From an uncultured Clostridia bacterium (lineage in GTDB: Bacteria; Bacillota; Clostridia; TANB77; CAG-508): DNA of 64,000 nt. The stretch's first letter is position 1; every line of letters begins with the position of its first letter. Made by a program: the position numbers and the translations under genes. Below are positions 18,454-26,738 of this stretch, one piece after another. Location: positions 1 to 64,000 of the forward strand of contig CAKPRA010000005.1 of NCBI GenBank assembly GCA_934180065.1. The letters are read 5' to 3'. Below the pieces are notes generated by a model that was not told the origin of the DNA, did no database searches, and saw only the letters and a program-made list of their open reading frames with translations.

Positions 18454-18498
18454 ATATAGTATTACAAATGATGTGTATTTGTAATGCTATATTTTTTT
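18454..18498 (+). terminator. spoIIE terminator
   Basis: ATATAGTATTACAAAT pairs with ATTTGTAATGCTATAT (one mispaired position) across a 7-base loop and is followed by seven T. It lies 10 bp after the spoIIE stop. The next base begins a dispersed element copy. Confidence 0.85.
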
Positions 18499-18585
18499 GC
18501 CGGATATGTGGATATATATTAAAAATTTTCGTGACTTGCTGGTCGCCCTTACAAGGTAGTGTGAGAGTGGTAGTGCCTTCGTTTG
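18499..18585 (+). repeat. Dispersed structured element, 5'-half relic
   Basis: GCCGGATATGTGGATATA, the AT stem arm, GTGACTTGCTGGTCGCCC and the TAC/GTGTG helix are present, but the copy loses similarity after CGTTTGG. The 3' half and closing arm are absent. It begins directly after the spoIIE terminator T-run and lies 28 bp before a full copy. Confidence 0.8.
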
Positions 18586-18612
18586 GTTATTATGTATATT
18601 TCTTTTTATTAG

Positions 18613-18790
18613 GCCGGATATGTGGATATATATATTAAAAATTTTGTGACTTGCTGGTCGCCTATACAAAGTAGTGTGAGAGTGGTAGTGCCCTCGTTTT
18701 AGTTTTGTGATATTAAGATGTTTTCTAAAAGCTCCCAAGCTGCGCGTCACTTTATTTTTAATATATATATCCATATATCCTACTCTACTA
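18613..18790 (+). repeat. Dispersed structured element, copy D
   Basis: Full copy with outer arms GGATATGTGGATATATATAT and ATATATATATCCATATATCC and the core stem GTGAC/GTCAC. The change CAC to CAT in the 3' arm keeps pairing through a G-U. A reading frame on the opposite strand across both copies (18487-18879) is a by-product of the repeat. Confidence 0.85.
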
Positions 18791-19061
18791 AATTTAATTA
18801 TACTGAATAGTAAATTTATTTCATAAATTTTTTTGTGGCGAATAAAGATGGGGATTTGAAATTGTTTTTTACAGTGCAAATGTTGTTTATGTTAGCTTTG
18901 GCTTTTTTGTGGTATAGCATATTTAATTTACTTTCTTTTTTATATATACTATATTGTTGTTGATAGTAAAATATAAATAAAAAATCTTTATGTTTTGGTT
19001 TACTTGAAATTTTCGTTATGATATAATTATTAAGAATTTATATATGGAAAGGTGTAATAGA
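18791..19061 (+). other. AT-rich leader before the Ig-like protein gene
   Basis: I see no gene here. TTGAAATTTTCG followed by TATGATATAAT (about 18998-19025) could be the promoter of the downstream gene, but the -35 is weak. Confidence 0.3.
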
Positions 19062-20036
19062 ATGAATCAAATTTTGTCATTTCAAAATTCTGCTAATGGT
19101 AGAAAAATATTAATGAAAAATGTGAGAAAATTAGGTATTTTCTTGATAATATTTGCTCTAATTTTAATTGGCGAAGGTGGCTGGAATTTATATAGAAATT
19201 TAAATAAAAAGGTTAATATAGATGCACCAGAAATTGTAGGATATAGAAATTTGGAGAAAACTAGTTTTTCTGTTAAGTCAAAATACGGAATACAGAAGAT
19301 TATATATGCTTGGAATAATGGTGAGGAAACTACTATAAATAAAAGTGGTGAACAAGAAACTACTTTTGAAATTGAAAATAAAATAGGAGTTAATGATTTA
19401 TTGTTAAAAATTGTTGATTCAAATGGTAATACTGCATCTTATGATAATATTAAAATTGCATATGAGGAAGACGATGGTCTTGGTGCTCCTGAAGATGATA
19501 CTAATACTGATCTAAATCAGGATTGGCAAACTGCTGTTGAAAACGATAAAACAGAGCCTGTTATAACTGTTACTGCTGAAAAAGGCAAAATTGTTATTAC
19601 TGCTTCTGATGATGTAAAAATGTCATATGTTACATATAGTTGGAATGATGGTGAAGAAACTAGAATTACGGGATTATCTGAAGATGAAAAAACCTTAACT
19701 GCTAAGATTGATGCCATGAAAGGTGATAATAAAATTAAAATTAAAGCTTATGATAAGGCTGGAAATTTTAAAGAATATGAGAAAAATGTTCATGGAACAG
19801 ATGGGCCAAAGATCGTTGTAAAAAAAGATGGTGATAAAATTATTGCTAATATATCTGATGAATTTGGTATAACTAAAGTCGAATATATTTTTAATAATGA
19901 AGAAAAAACGATTGATAATATAGAAGGTAATTCATATGATTTGAGTTTTGATTTAAAAGATGGCGAGAATTTTGTTATTATTCGTGCTTATGAGGGAAAT
20001 GTTAAATCTGAATATAAGGGTAAAACAACGAAGTAA
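19062..20036 (+). CDS. Membrane-anchored protein with three Ig-like repeats
   Basis: A 324-residue protein with one N-terminal membrane helix (about 24-43), then three repeats of about 80 residues with an Ig-like or cadherin-like beta pattern. Recurrent blocks are YAWNNGEET, YSWNDGEET and YIFNNEEKT, and each repeat ends in a KAYDKAGN-like strand. Between repeats one and two lies an acidic linker. It is probably surface-exposed; binding or structural function is inferred. ATG 19062 has AAGGTG seven bases upstream. The gene stands alone, followed by a bidirectional terminator. Confidence 0.7.
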   Translation: MNQILSFQNSANGRKILMKNVRKLGIFLIIFALILIGEGGWNLYRNLNKKVNIDAPEIVGYRNLEKTSFSVKSKYGIQKIIYAWNNGEETTINKSGEQETTFEIENKIGVNDLLLKIVDSNGNTASYDNIKIAYEEDDGLGAPEDDTNTDLNQDWQTAVENDKTEPVITVTAEKGKIVITASDDVKMSYVTYSWNDGEETRITGLSEDEKTLTAKIDAMKGDNKIKIKAYDKAGNFKEYEKNVHGTDGPKIVVKKDGDKIIANISDEFGITKVEYIFNNEEKTIDNIEGNSYDLSFDLKDGENFVIIRAYEGNVKSEYKGKTTK

Positions 20037-20083
20037 TTTTGAAATGAATGAAAATATTAATTTTAATAATTATTTATATATGT

Positions 20084-20116
20084 AAAAAGAGAGATATTTG
20101 GCTATCTCTCTTTTTG
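20084..20116. terminator. Bidirectional terminator
   Basis: AAAAAGAGAGATA pairs with TATCTCTCTTTTT across TTTGGC. The A-run and T-run allow termination of both the Ig-like gene (+) and the convergent Cys-rich microprotein gene (-). Confidence 0.9.
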
Positions 20117-20127
20117 TGTAGTAACAA

Positions 20128-20253
20128 TTAGCAACATCCACCTCTGTTACCACCGCAACAACAACATATGATAAGAAGTAAAACTATTATCCAGATGCAG
20201 TCGTCACCAAATCCGAAACCACATCCACATCCACAATTTCTATTTTCTGGCAT
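20128..20253 (-). CDS. Cys/Gly-rich microprotein (41 aa), spore-type
   Basis: ATG 20253 to TAA 20128, preceded by AAAGGGGGGAA. The product starts MPENRNCGCGCGFGFG, has a hydrophobic helix (CIWIIVLLLIICCCC) and ends GGNRGGCC, with 10 Cys in 41 residues. Tiny proteins with a Cys/Gly-rich head, a WII(V)LLLI helix and a CCCGG tail are common in spore-forming Firmicutes and are usually annotated as YjcZ-like or sporulation-related. Membrane insertion is likely. It is convergent with the Ig-like gene. Confidence 0.75.
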   Translation of the reverse strand: MPENRNCGCGCGFGFGDDCIWIIVLLLIICCCCGGNRGGCC

Positions 20254-20419
20254 TATGAAATTCCCCCCTTTCAAAATCTTTAGTATGATATATATTATTC
20301 GAATTTTAAAAATCTGTTACGAAAAAGTTTAATAAAATATAAATTTCTATGTACAAAGATGCAAAAATAATGATATAATCTGTAAAAATGATGTGCTGTA
20401 CTAGAAAGGAATGGAGCAA

Positions 20420-22573
20420 ATGGGAAATATTGTACTTTTAGATGATTTAACAATAAATAAAATTGCTGCTGGTGAAGTTATTGAAAGACCTGCATCAGTG
20501 GTTAAAGAATTAATGGAAAATTCAATTGATGCTGGTGCAACTACTGTTACAGCTGAAATAAAAAATGGTGGAATTTCTTATATTAGAATTACTGATAATG
20601 GTAAAGGTTTTTTGCCTGACGATATGGAGATTGCTTTTGAAAGACATGCAACAAGTAAAATTAGAAGTGCAAAGGATTTAGAGGAAGTTAAATCTATGGG
20701 GTTCAGAGGAGAGGCTTTGGCGAGTATTGCTGCTATAGCACATGTTGAGCTTACTTCAAGAACTGCTGATAGTGAAGTGGGATATAAAATTGTTGTTGAA
20801 GGTGGAAAAATAATTAGTAAAGAGGTTACTGGCTGTCCAAGAGGGACAACTATAGTTGTGGAAAATTTATTTTTTAATACACCAGTTAGATATAAATTTT
20901 TAAAGAAGGATTTTACAGAGCTTGGATATGTTGAAGATGCTGTTACAAGAATTGCTCTTGTTAATCCTAATATTGCTGTAAAATTAATAAGTTTTGGAAA
21001 ATCTATAATTCAAACAACAGGAAATGGTGTTTTGAAAGATACTGTATATAGTATTTATGGAAAAGATATCGCTGAAAATATTGTAAATGTAGATTATCAG
21101 TTTGAAGATATGAGTGTTAAAGGATGTATTGGTAAGGCTAATATAGCAAAATCTAATAGAACAAATCAGTTGTTTTTTGTAAATAGTAGATATGTTAAAG
21201 ATAAAACATTAACAAGTGCTGCAGATCAAGCTTTTAAGGGGCTATTACCAGTTGGAAAATATGGATTTTTAATTTTGAATTTGGAAATTGATTCACACCA
21301 AATTGATGTGAATGTTCATCCTGCAAAATTAGAAATAAGATTTCAGGAAGAAAATAGAGTATTTAAGTTAGTATATCATGCAATTAAAGAATCTTTGATT
21401 CAAGACAATTATAATGAAAATAAACAACAGGAAGATAAAAAAGAAAACAAAGAAGAAGATATATTAGAGCTAATTAAAGAGGGGTATAATACCAAATTTG
21501 ATTCTAAAGAGCTAGAAAAACAGAGAGAATTTATATATTCTGATAAAGTAGATAATAATGATGAGCAAATTAATAAAACAAATGAAGAAAGTACAGAGTT
21601 TTCAAGCAATACAGGTAATTTGATTGAAGATATATTTAATGATAAAATGAATTCTATAGGTAAATCAAATTACAATAATTTTGAAGATGATGAGTCTAAA
21701 AATAAAAACGTAGATAATAATTCTGAAAATTCACAAATAGATGATGTGGTTTTGAACGAAAAAAGTGACCAAGATAATTCTAGTGATAAAAAAGGAGAGC
21801 CATCTGAAGAAAGCTTGAATGAAAAGGTTATTTTGGATAGCACTTTTGAAGAAATGTATAGAAAAACTTTTGGAAAGTTACCAGTAGATAATAAAACAAA
21901 CTCTGAGAAAAATGAAAAGAAAGAAGAAAAAAGTGATTTTAATATAGAAACTGCAGAAGATGTTGTTTCATTTGAAAATAGAAATTTATTTAATAAAGTA
22001 AAATATAAGTATATTGGAATTGCATTTTCTTCATATGTAATAGTAGAAATAGAAAAAGAGCTATATATAATTGATCAAAGATCTGCTAATGAAAGAATAA
22101 TGTATGAAAAGCTAAAAAAGAATTATTATAGTGATACGCAAAAAGATGCTCAGATGATGTTATTACCAGATATAATAACATTGACACATAAAGAAATGGA
22201 TATTGCTAAAGATAATATGTTATTATTTAAAAAAGCAGGATTTGAAGTAGAAGAATTTGGAGAAAATACAGTTAAATTGACTGGTGTTCCAACAGTATGT
22301 TTAGATTTAGATACAAAAGAGCTATTTTTGGAGTGTTTGAATGAAATAAATACAGTAGCTAGAACTGCAAAAAAAGAAATTGAAGAGAAGTTTATTGCAA
22401 CAGTGGCTTGTAAAGTTGCAGCAAAATTCAAATTGGCTTTGACATTTGAAGAAGTAGATAACCTAATGCAGAAATTATTAATATTAGAGAATCCTTTTGT
22501 TAATCCTAATGGAAAATCTATTGCTATTAAATTATCTCAAGCAGACATAGAGAAGAAATTTTCAAAGAAATAA
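20420..22573 (+). CDS. mutL: DNA mismatch repair protein MutL, degenerate endonuclease site
   Basis: A 717-residue MutL. The N-terminal GHKL ATPase is intact: AAGEVIERPASVVKEL, DNGKGF and GFRGEALASI. A long acidic Asn/Glu/Lys linker (about 330-530) leads to the C-terminal domain. There the endonuclease motif DQHA reads DQRS (552-555), and the zinc motif CPHGRP reads NPNGKS (695-700). Nicking activity is therefore doubtful. Start ATG 20420 lies nine bases after AAGGA; ATG 20411 is too close. No mutS is upstream, unlike in many Clostridia; miaA follows as usual. Confidence 0.93.
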   Translation: MGNIVLLDDLTINKIAAGEVIERPASVVKELMENSIDAGATTVTAEIKNGGISYIRITDNGKGFLPDDMEIAFERHATSKIRSAKDLEEVKSMGFRGEALASIAAIAHVELTSRTADSEVGYKIVVEGGKIISKEVTGCPRGTTIVVENLFFNTPVRYKFLKKDFTELGYVEDAVTRIALVNPNIAVKLISFGKSIIQTTGNGVLKDTVYSIYGKDIAENIVNVDYQFEDMSVKGCIGKANIAKSNRTNQLFFVNSRYVKDKTLTSAADQAFKGLLPVGKYGFLILNLEIDSHQIDVNVHPAKLEIRFQEENRVFKLVYHAIKESLIQDNYNENKQQEDKKENKEEDILELIKEGYNTKFDSKELEKQREFIYSDKVDNNDEQINKTNEESTEFSSNTGNLIEDIFNDKMNSIGKSNYNNFEDDESKNKNVDNNSENSQIDDVVLNEKSDQDNSSDKKGEPSEESLNEKVILDSTFEEMYRKTFGKLPVDNKTNSEKNEKKEEKSDFNIETAEDVVSFENRNLFNKVKYKYIGIAFSSYVIVEIEKELYIIDQRSANERIMYEKLKKNYYSDTQKDAQMMLLPDIITLTHKEMDIAKDNMLLFKKAGFEVEEFGENTVKLTGVPTVCLDLDTKELFLECLNEINTVARTAKKEIEEKFIATVACKVAAKFKLALTFEEVDNLMQKLLILENPFVNPNGKSIAIKLSQADIEKKFSKK

Positions 22574-22585
22574 AGGAGCATGTAT

Positions 22586-23506
22586 ATGAGTAAACCTAAA
22601 GTGATAGTGATAGGAGGCCCAACAGCTTCAGGAAAAACGGCTTTATCAATATTTTTGGCTAAAAAGATAAATGGAGAAATTATTTCGGCAGATTCAATGC
22701 AAATATATAAGGATATGAATATAGGTACAGCTAAACCAACTGTTGAGGAAATGGATGGAATTAAGCATTATTTAATTGATTGTGTGTCACCTTCTGTAAG
22801 ATATAGTGTTGCAGATTTTAAAAAAGATGCTACAAATGCAATTGAAGATATATTGAAAAAAGGGAAAACTCCGATAGTTGTAGGTGGAACTGGTTTATAT
22901 ATTGATTCTCTAATATATGGTATAGATTATAATGAGATGCAAGTTGATTTAGAATATAGAGCTTATTTGGAGAATTTGGCTGAAGAAAAAGGTTTGGGAT
23001 ATTTATATGATTTAGCAAAAAATATTGATGAACAAGCTATGAGTAAAATAAGTGTTAATGATAAAAAAAGAATATGTAGAGTATTAGAAGTATATAAGTC
23101 AACAGGTAAAACAAAAACTGAATTGGAAAAAGAGTCTAGACAAAAGGATGTTAAATATGATTTTAAAGTATTTGCTATTGATATGGAAAGGCAAATTCTT
23201 TATGATAGAATTAATAGAAGAGTTGATCTAATGATTGATGCTGGTTTGATTGATGAAGTGAATAATTTGATAAAGAAATATCCTGATATGCCTACAGCTA
23301 TGCAAGGTTTAGGATATAAAGAAGTTGTTCAATATTTTGAGAAAAAATGTACTAAAGAAGAAATGATTGAAAAAATTAAACAAGAAAGTAGAAGATATGC
23401 CAAAAGACAATTAACATGGTTTAGAAGAAATAAAGACATTGTTTGGTTAGATGCTAAAAAATCATTAGATGAAAACACTAAAATTATTTTAGAAGAAATA
23501 GGGTGA
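22586..23506 (+). CDS. miaA: tRNA dimethylallyltransferase
   Basis: Adds the dimethylallyl group to A37 of tRNAs reading U-starting codons. The P-loop GPTASGKT lies near residues 9-16, followed by SADSMQIYKDMNIGTAKP, the substrate loop, and later YAKRQLTWFRR. Normal length at 306 residues. ATG 22586 is used because AAAGGAG is seven bases upstream; the ATG at 22580 touches that site. It is co-transcribed with mutL (6-bp gap to the first ATG). Confidence 0.95.
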   Translation: MSKPKVIVIGGPTASGKTALSIFLAKKINGEIISADSMQIYKDMNIGTAKPTVEEMDGIKHYLIDCVSPSVRYSVADFKKDATNAIEDILKKGKTPIVVGGTGLYIDSLIYGIDYNEMQVDLEYRAYLENLAEEKGLGYLYDLAKNIDEQAMSKISVNDKKRICRVLEVYKSTGKTKTELEKESRQKDVKYDFKVFAIDMERQILYDRINRRVDLMIDAGLIDEVNNLIKKYPDMPTAMQGLGYKEVVQYFEKKCTKEEMIEKIKQESRRYAKRQLTWFRRNKDIVWLDAKKSLDENTKIILEEIG

Positions 23507-23513
23507 ATGTACT

Positions 23514-24734
23514 ATAGAAAAGAATGATTATAATAAAAGGAAAACAACTAAAGTTGTAATAATTTGTGTTTCTGCAGTAATTTCAATATATTTGTTAGTA
23601 TTACTTATAAATATATTAAAGAAACCGACTTCAACATTTGTTGTTGAAGAGGGGAAGATATATCAGGAAGAATATGCAGAAGGATATGTAATAAGAAATG
23701 AAAACTTGATAAATGTTTCAGATTCAGAAAGTAAATTAGTTGCAATAAAGTCTGAAGGTGAAAAAGTTGGAAAAGGCGATTCTATATATAGATACAAGGT
23801 GGAAAATGAAGATGAAATAAATGATAAAATTACTGAAATTGACAAGAAGATTCAAGATAATCTAAAAGATAGTGAAGATTATTTTTCTGCAGATATTAAA
23901 TTAATAAATACACAAATTGATTCAAAATTGGATAATCTATATGAAAATGGAAATCTAAAAAAGATAAATCAGAATAAAGGTGATATTAATGAATACTTAA
24001 CGAAAAAAATGAAACTTAGAGCTAAAGATTCAAATAATACAACTTTAAAAACACTTGTGTCACAAAGAGAAGATTATGAAAATCAATTAAAAAATAAATC
24101 TACATATATTAAAGCTGAAAATAGTGGAGTTATTTCCTATAGAATAGATGGATTAGAATCAAGTATGAAGAGCGATGATTTTTCGTATTTAAATGAAAGT
24201 TTTTTACAAGGTCTTAATTTGGAAACTGGAGAAATTATTGCTTCTAATTCTGAATCAGGTAAAATTGTTGATAATTTTAAATGTAATATTGCATGTGTTT
24301 TAGATTCTGATGAGGCAGAAAAGTGTGAAGTTGGAAAAAGTATAAAACTAAGGCTACAAGATGCTCAAGAAGTATCTGCTAAAATAGTAAAAAAAGATAA
24401 ACAAGCTTCAGGAAAACAGCTTATTGTGTTTGAAATCAATAATTCTGTTACAGATTTAATTAAATATAGGAAAATTTCTTTTGACGTAATATGGTGGAGC
24501 AATTCTGGTTTAAAAATACCTAATTCTGCTATAAAATATGATGGGGATTTTGCTTATGTAATTAGAAATAGAGCTGGTTTGAAAGAAAAAATATTTGTAA
24601 AAGTATTAAGATCAAATGATAAGTATTCAATAGTTGAAAATTATTCGTATTCAGAGCTAAAAAAGGCAGGATATGATGTCACAGCTCTTTCAAACAAAAA
24701 GACGATTTCTGGATATGATGAAATAGAAAATTAA
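23514..24734 (+). CDS. HlyD-like membrane fusion protein, apparent AUA start
   Basis: An open frame of 406 codons begins right after miaA. Residues about 10-35 form a Lys/Arg-flanked membrane helix (KRKTTKVVIICVSAVIS), then an HlyD/biotinyl-lipoyl-like extracellular domain with a coiled coil (about 95-175) follows. No ATG, GTG or TTG precedes the helix in frame; the first standard start (TTG 23592) would cut it. ATA 23514 lies seven bases after AGGGTGA and is the best start. This family commonly precedes sepF in Clostridia. Function unknown; an envelope adaptor role is inferred. Confidence 0.7.
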   Translation: MEKNDYNKRKTTKVVIICVSAVISIYLLVLLINILKKPTSTFVVEEGKIYQEEYAEGYVIRNENLINVSDSESKLVAIKSEGEKVGKGDSIYRYKVENEDEINDKITEIDKKIQDNLKDSEDYFSADIKLINTQIDSKLDNLYENGNLKKINQNKGDINEYLTKKMKLRAKDSNNTTLKTLVSQREDYENQLKNKSTYIKAENSGVISYRIDGLESSMKSDDFSYLNESFLQGLNLETGEIIASNSESGKIVDNFKCNIACVLDSDEAEKCEVGKSIKLRLQDAQEVSAKIVKKDKQASGKQLIVFEINNSVTDLIKYRKISFDVIWWSNSGLKIPNSAIKYDGDFAYVIRNRAGLKEKIFVKVLRSNDKYSIVENYSYSELKKAGYDVTALSNKKTISGYDEIEN

Positions 24735-24789
24735 TATTACAGAAATATTACAGAAATATTAAAATTGTATTACAAAAATACCAAAAGTA

Positions 24790-24818
24790 TTGACATGACG
24801 TTAAAAAAGTTAGATACT
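24790..24818 (+). promoter_or_regulatory. Sigma-A-type promoter for sepF-divIVA
   Basis: TTGACA at 24790-24795, a 17-bp spacer, then GATACT at 24813-24818. It lies about 50 bp upstream of the sepF start, with AGGAGG before the ATG. Confidence 0.7.
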
Positions 24819-24869
24819 ATATGCAAGTTAATGCAAATGAAGAGTATTAAAAATTAGGAGGTTATAAAT

Positions 24870-25346
24870 ATGTCAGGTGCTATAATGAACAAGGTTTGGG
24901 ATTTATTCGGTATGGATACCGCTGAAGATAAAGATGAAAATGAATACGATTATGAGGATTATGATCAAGAAGAAGAAGTTGAGGAAAAGAAAACTTGGGG
25001 AAAACGTAATGCGAAGTTATTAAGTTTACCACAATCTCAACAAGTTAAAATGGTAATATCTCAACCAACAACTTTTGAGCAATCTGAAGGTATTTGCGAC
25101 CTTTTGAAAGATAAAAAATCAGTTATTGTTAATTTAGAATATGTAAATAAAGATATTGCTAGACGTATTATAGATGTTGTTAGTGGAGCAGTTCATGCAT
25201 TAGATGGACATATGCAAAAAGTATCAAATTCAATCTTTTTAATAGCTCCATTTAATTATGATATAACTACAGAAATGGCTAGAGAGGAAATCAAAAATAA
25301 GCTTTCTGTTTCATGGTTAAAAAATAATAATATGTCAAATGAATAG
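24870..25346 (+). CDS. sepF: Cell division protein SepF
   Basis: A 158-residue SepF, a membrane-binding FtsZ partner in the divisome. The N-terminal amphipathic helix (AIMNKVWDLFGM) is followed by a very acidic linker (about 19-40) and the SepF core with VISQPTTFEQSEGICDLLK, VIVNLEYVNKDIARRIIDVV and SGAVHALDGHMQKVSNSIFL. AGGAGG precedes it. divIVA follows, as in many Firmicutes. Confidence 0.95.
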   Translation: MSGAIMNKVWDLFGMDTAEDKDENEYDYEDYDQEEEVEEKKTWGKRNAKLLSLPQSQQVKMVISQPTTFEQSEGICDLLKDKKSVIVNLEYVNKDIARRIIDVVSGAVHALDGHMQKVSNSIFLIAPFNYDITTEMAREEIKNKLSVSWLKNNNMSNE

Positions 25347-25369
25347 GTTAAAGTTTAGGAGGGGTATAT

Positions 25370-25820
25370 ATGATAACACCTTTAGATGTTGAAAATAAGA
25401 AATTTTCTAAACGGATGGAATGGATATAGTGTAGAAGAAGTAGATGAATTTTTGGATCAAGTAACAGAAGAGCTAGAGAATAAATGTAAAGCTTTATCAG
25501 CTTCAAATAAAGAAATTGAACAATTAAAACAAGAGCTAGAGCATTATAAAGGTATGGAAGCTACAATTCAAAATACTTTAGTTATTGCACAGTCTGCTGC
25601 TGATGAAGTAAAAAATAATGCTAAACAACAAGCAACTCAAATAATAAAAGATGCAGAAGGAACAGCAAGACAATCAGTTGAAAATTTATCTCAATCAATT
25701 GTAATGAAAAGAAAAGAGCTAGAAGATTTAGATAAACAATTAGATGTATATAGAGCAAAAATGGAATCTTTATTAATTTCTCAATTAGAATTAATAAAAG
25801 ATGCTAAAAAAGATAATTAA
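25370..25820 (+). CDS. divIVA: DivIVA protein, frame broken at a CGG codon
   Basis: Coiled-coil protein that binds negatively curved membrane at poles and septa. ATG 25370 follows AGGAGGGG. The straight frame reads MITPLDVENKKFSK, then CGG (25412-25414), and stops at 25427-25429. Skipping C25412 gives GGA and continues WNGYSVEEVDEFLDQV, the hallmark N-terminal membrane-binding motif of DivIVA, to the stop at 25820. Joined length is 149 residues, with a coiled coil from about 30. A start inside the second frame (TTG 25386) would lose the conserved first residues. Either a recoding event or a one-base insertion. Confidence 0.85.
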
Positions 25821-25829
25821 TTTACTAAA

Positions 25830-25861
25830 GATAAAACAGAGGCTAATGGGTCCTCTGTTTT
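25830..25861 (+). terminator. sepF-divIVA terminator
   Basis: AAAACAGAGG pairs with TCCTCTGTTTT across a loop CTAATGGG, followed by TTTTTG. Confidence 0.9.
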
Positions 25862-26173
25862 TGAGTATTTTAATACGAAAAAATATATTATATCATGTAC
25901 ACTGTTTAGGTGTAATGTTTTATTTATACATATATTGTAGCTAAAAGATAATTGATATAGAAATTAATGACAAAAGCTATAAAAACTGTTTATTGGTCAA
26001 AAAAATTTGAGAAAACATATGGAATAACATGTGAATAGTAGCTATATATTACATATGTGTGTATAAATATTACAAATTTGTTAAATCTATATTACATTTT
26101 TATAATAAATATTGACATATAGCAAAATATATATAAAATAATAATAGAACTTAATTACGCAATAGGAGTAGGT
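25862..26173 (+). promoter_or_regulatory. Intergenic region with rsmD promoter
   Basis: 312 bp without a gene. A good sigma-A-type promoter has TTGACA at 26112-26117, a 16-bp spacer and TAAAAT at 26134-26139, 35 bp upstream of rsmD. I see nothing else convincing in the rest. Confidence 0.6.
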
Positions 26174-26735
26174 ATGAGAGTTATAAGTCGGAAAAGCAAG
26201 AGGAACTAAACTAAATTCAATAGATAGCAAGTTTACTAGACCAACATTGGATAGAGTTAAAGAATCATTATTTAATATAATAAACAATAAAATAGAAGAC
26301 TCCATAGTTTTAGATTTATTTGCTGGTAGTGGAGCAATCGGAATAGAATGCTTAAGCAGAGGATGTAAGAAAGCTTATATGTGTGATAAATCATATGAAG
26401 CAATAAAATTTATAAAAGATAATGTTAGTAAAACCCGACTACAGGAAAATGCGATTATTGTAAATCAAGATTATGCTGGATTTTTACAGAGCCTAAAAGG
26501 TAAAGATGTAAAATTTGATATTATATATTTGGATCCACCATATGAATTAGATATAGCAAAAAACGCCATTAAGTTGATTTTGGATTATAAACTATTAAAT
26601 GAAGAAGGAATTATAATAGTTGAAACAGATCAAAAAGAACGAGAGATGAAAAATTTAGAGAAAATGAAAGTGGAAATTTATGATATTAGAAAATATGGGA
26701 GGGCAAATCTTATATTTTTAGTTGAAAGGGGTTAA
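26174..26735 (+). CDS. rsmD: 16S rRNA (guanine966-N2)-methyltransferase RsmD, frame broken at a CGG codon
   Basis: Methylates G966 of 16S rRNA. ATG 26174 follows TAGGAGTAGG. The straight frame reads Met-Arg-Val-Ile-Ser, then CGG (26189-26191), and stops at 26207. Skipping C26189 gives GGA and restores MRVISGKARGTKL, the family N-terminus, followed by FTRPTLDRVKESLFNII, DLFAGSGAIGIE (SAM site) and YLDPPYEL (catalytic motif). Joined length is 186 residues, normal for RsmD. The Gly after Ser is conserved in the family, which supports the C-skipping reading. Confidence 0.9.
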
Positions 26736-26738
26736 GCA

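Noticed and set aside
18487..18879. 130-codon minus-strand frame
   Set aside because: It covers the reverse complement of two element copies, and no start site or protein-like composition is seen.
25386..25820. divIVA starting at TTG 25386
   Set aside because: No ribosome-binding site there, and it would lack the conserved MITPLD start that lies in the other frame right after AGGAGGGG.
26247..26735. RsmD starting at the internal TTG 26247
   Set aside because: It would lose the conserved N-terminal 24 residues, which are present upstream once one C is skipped.
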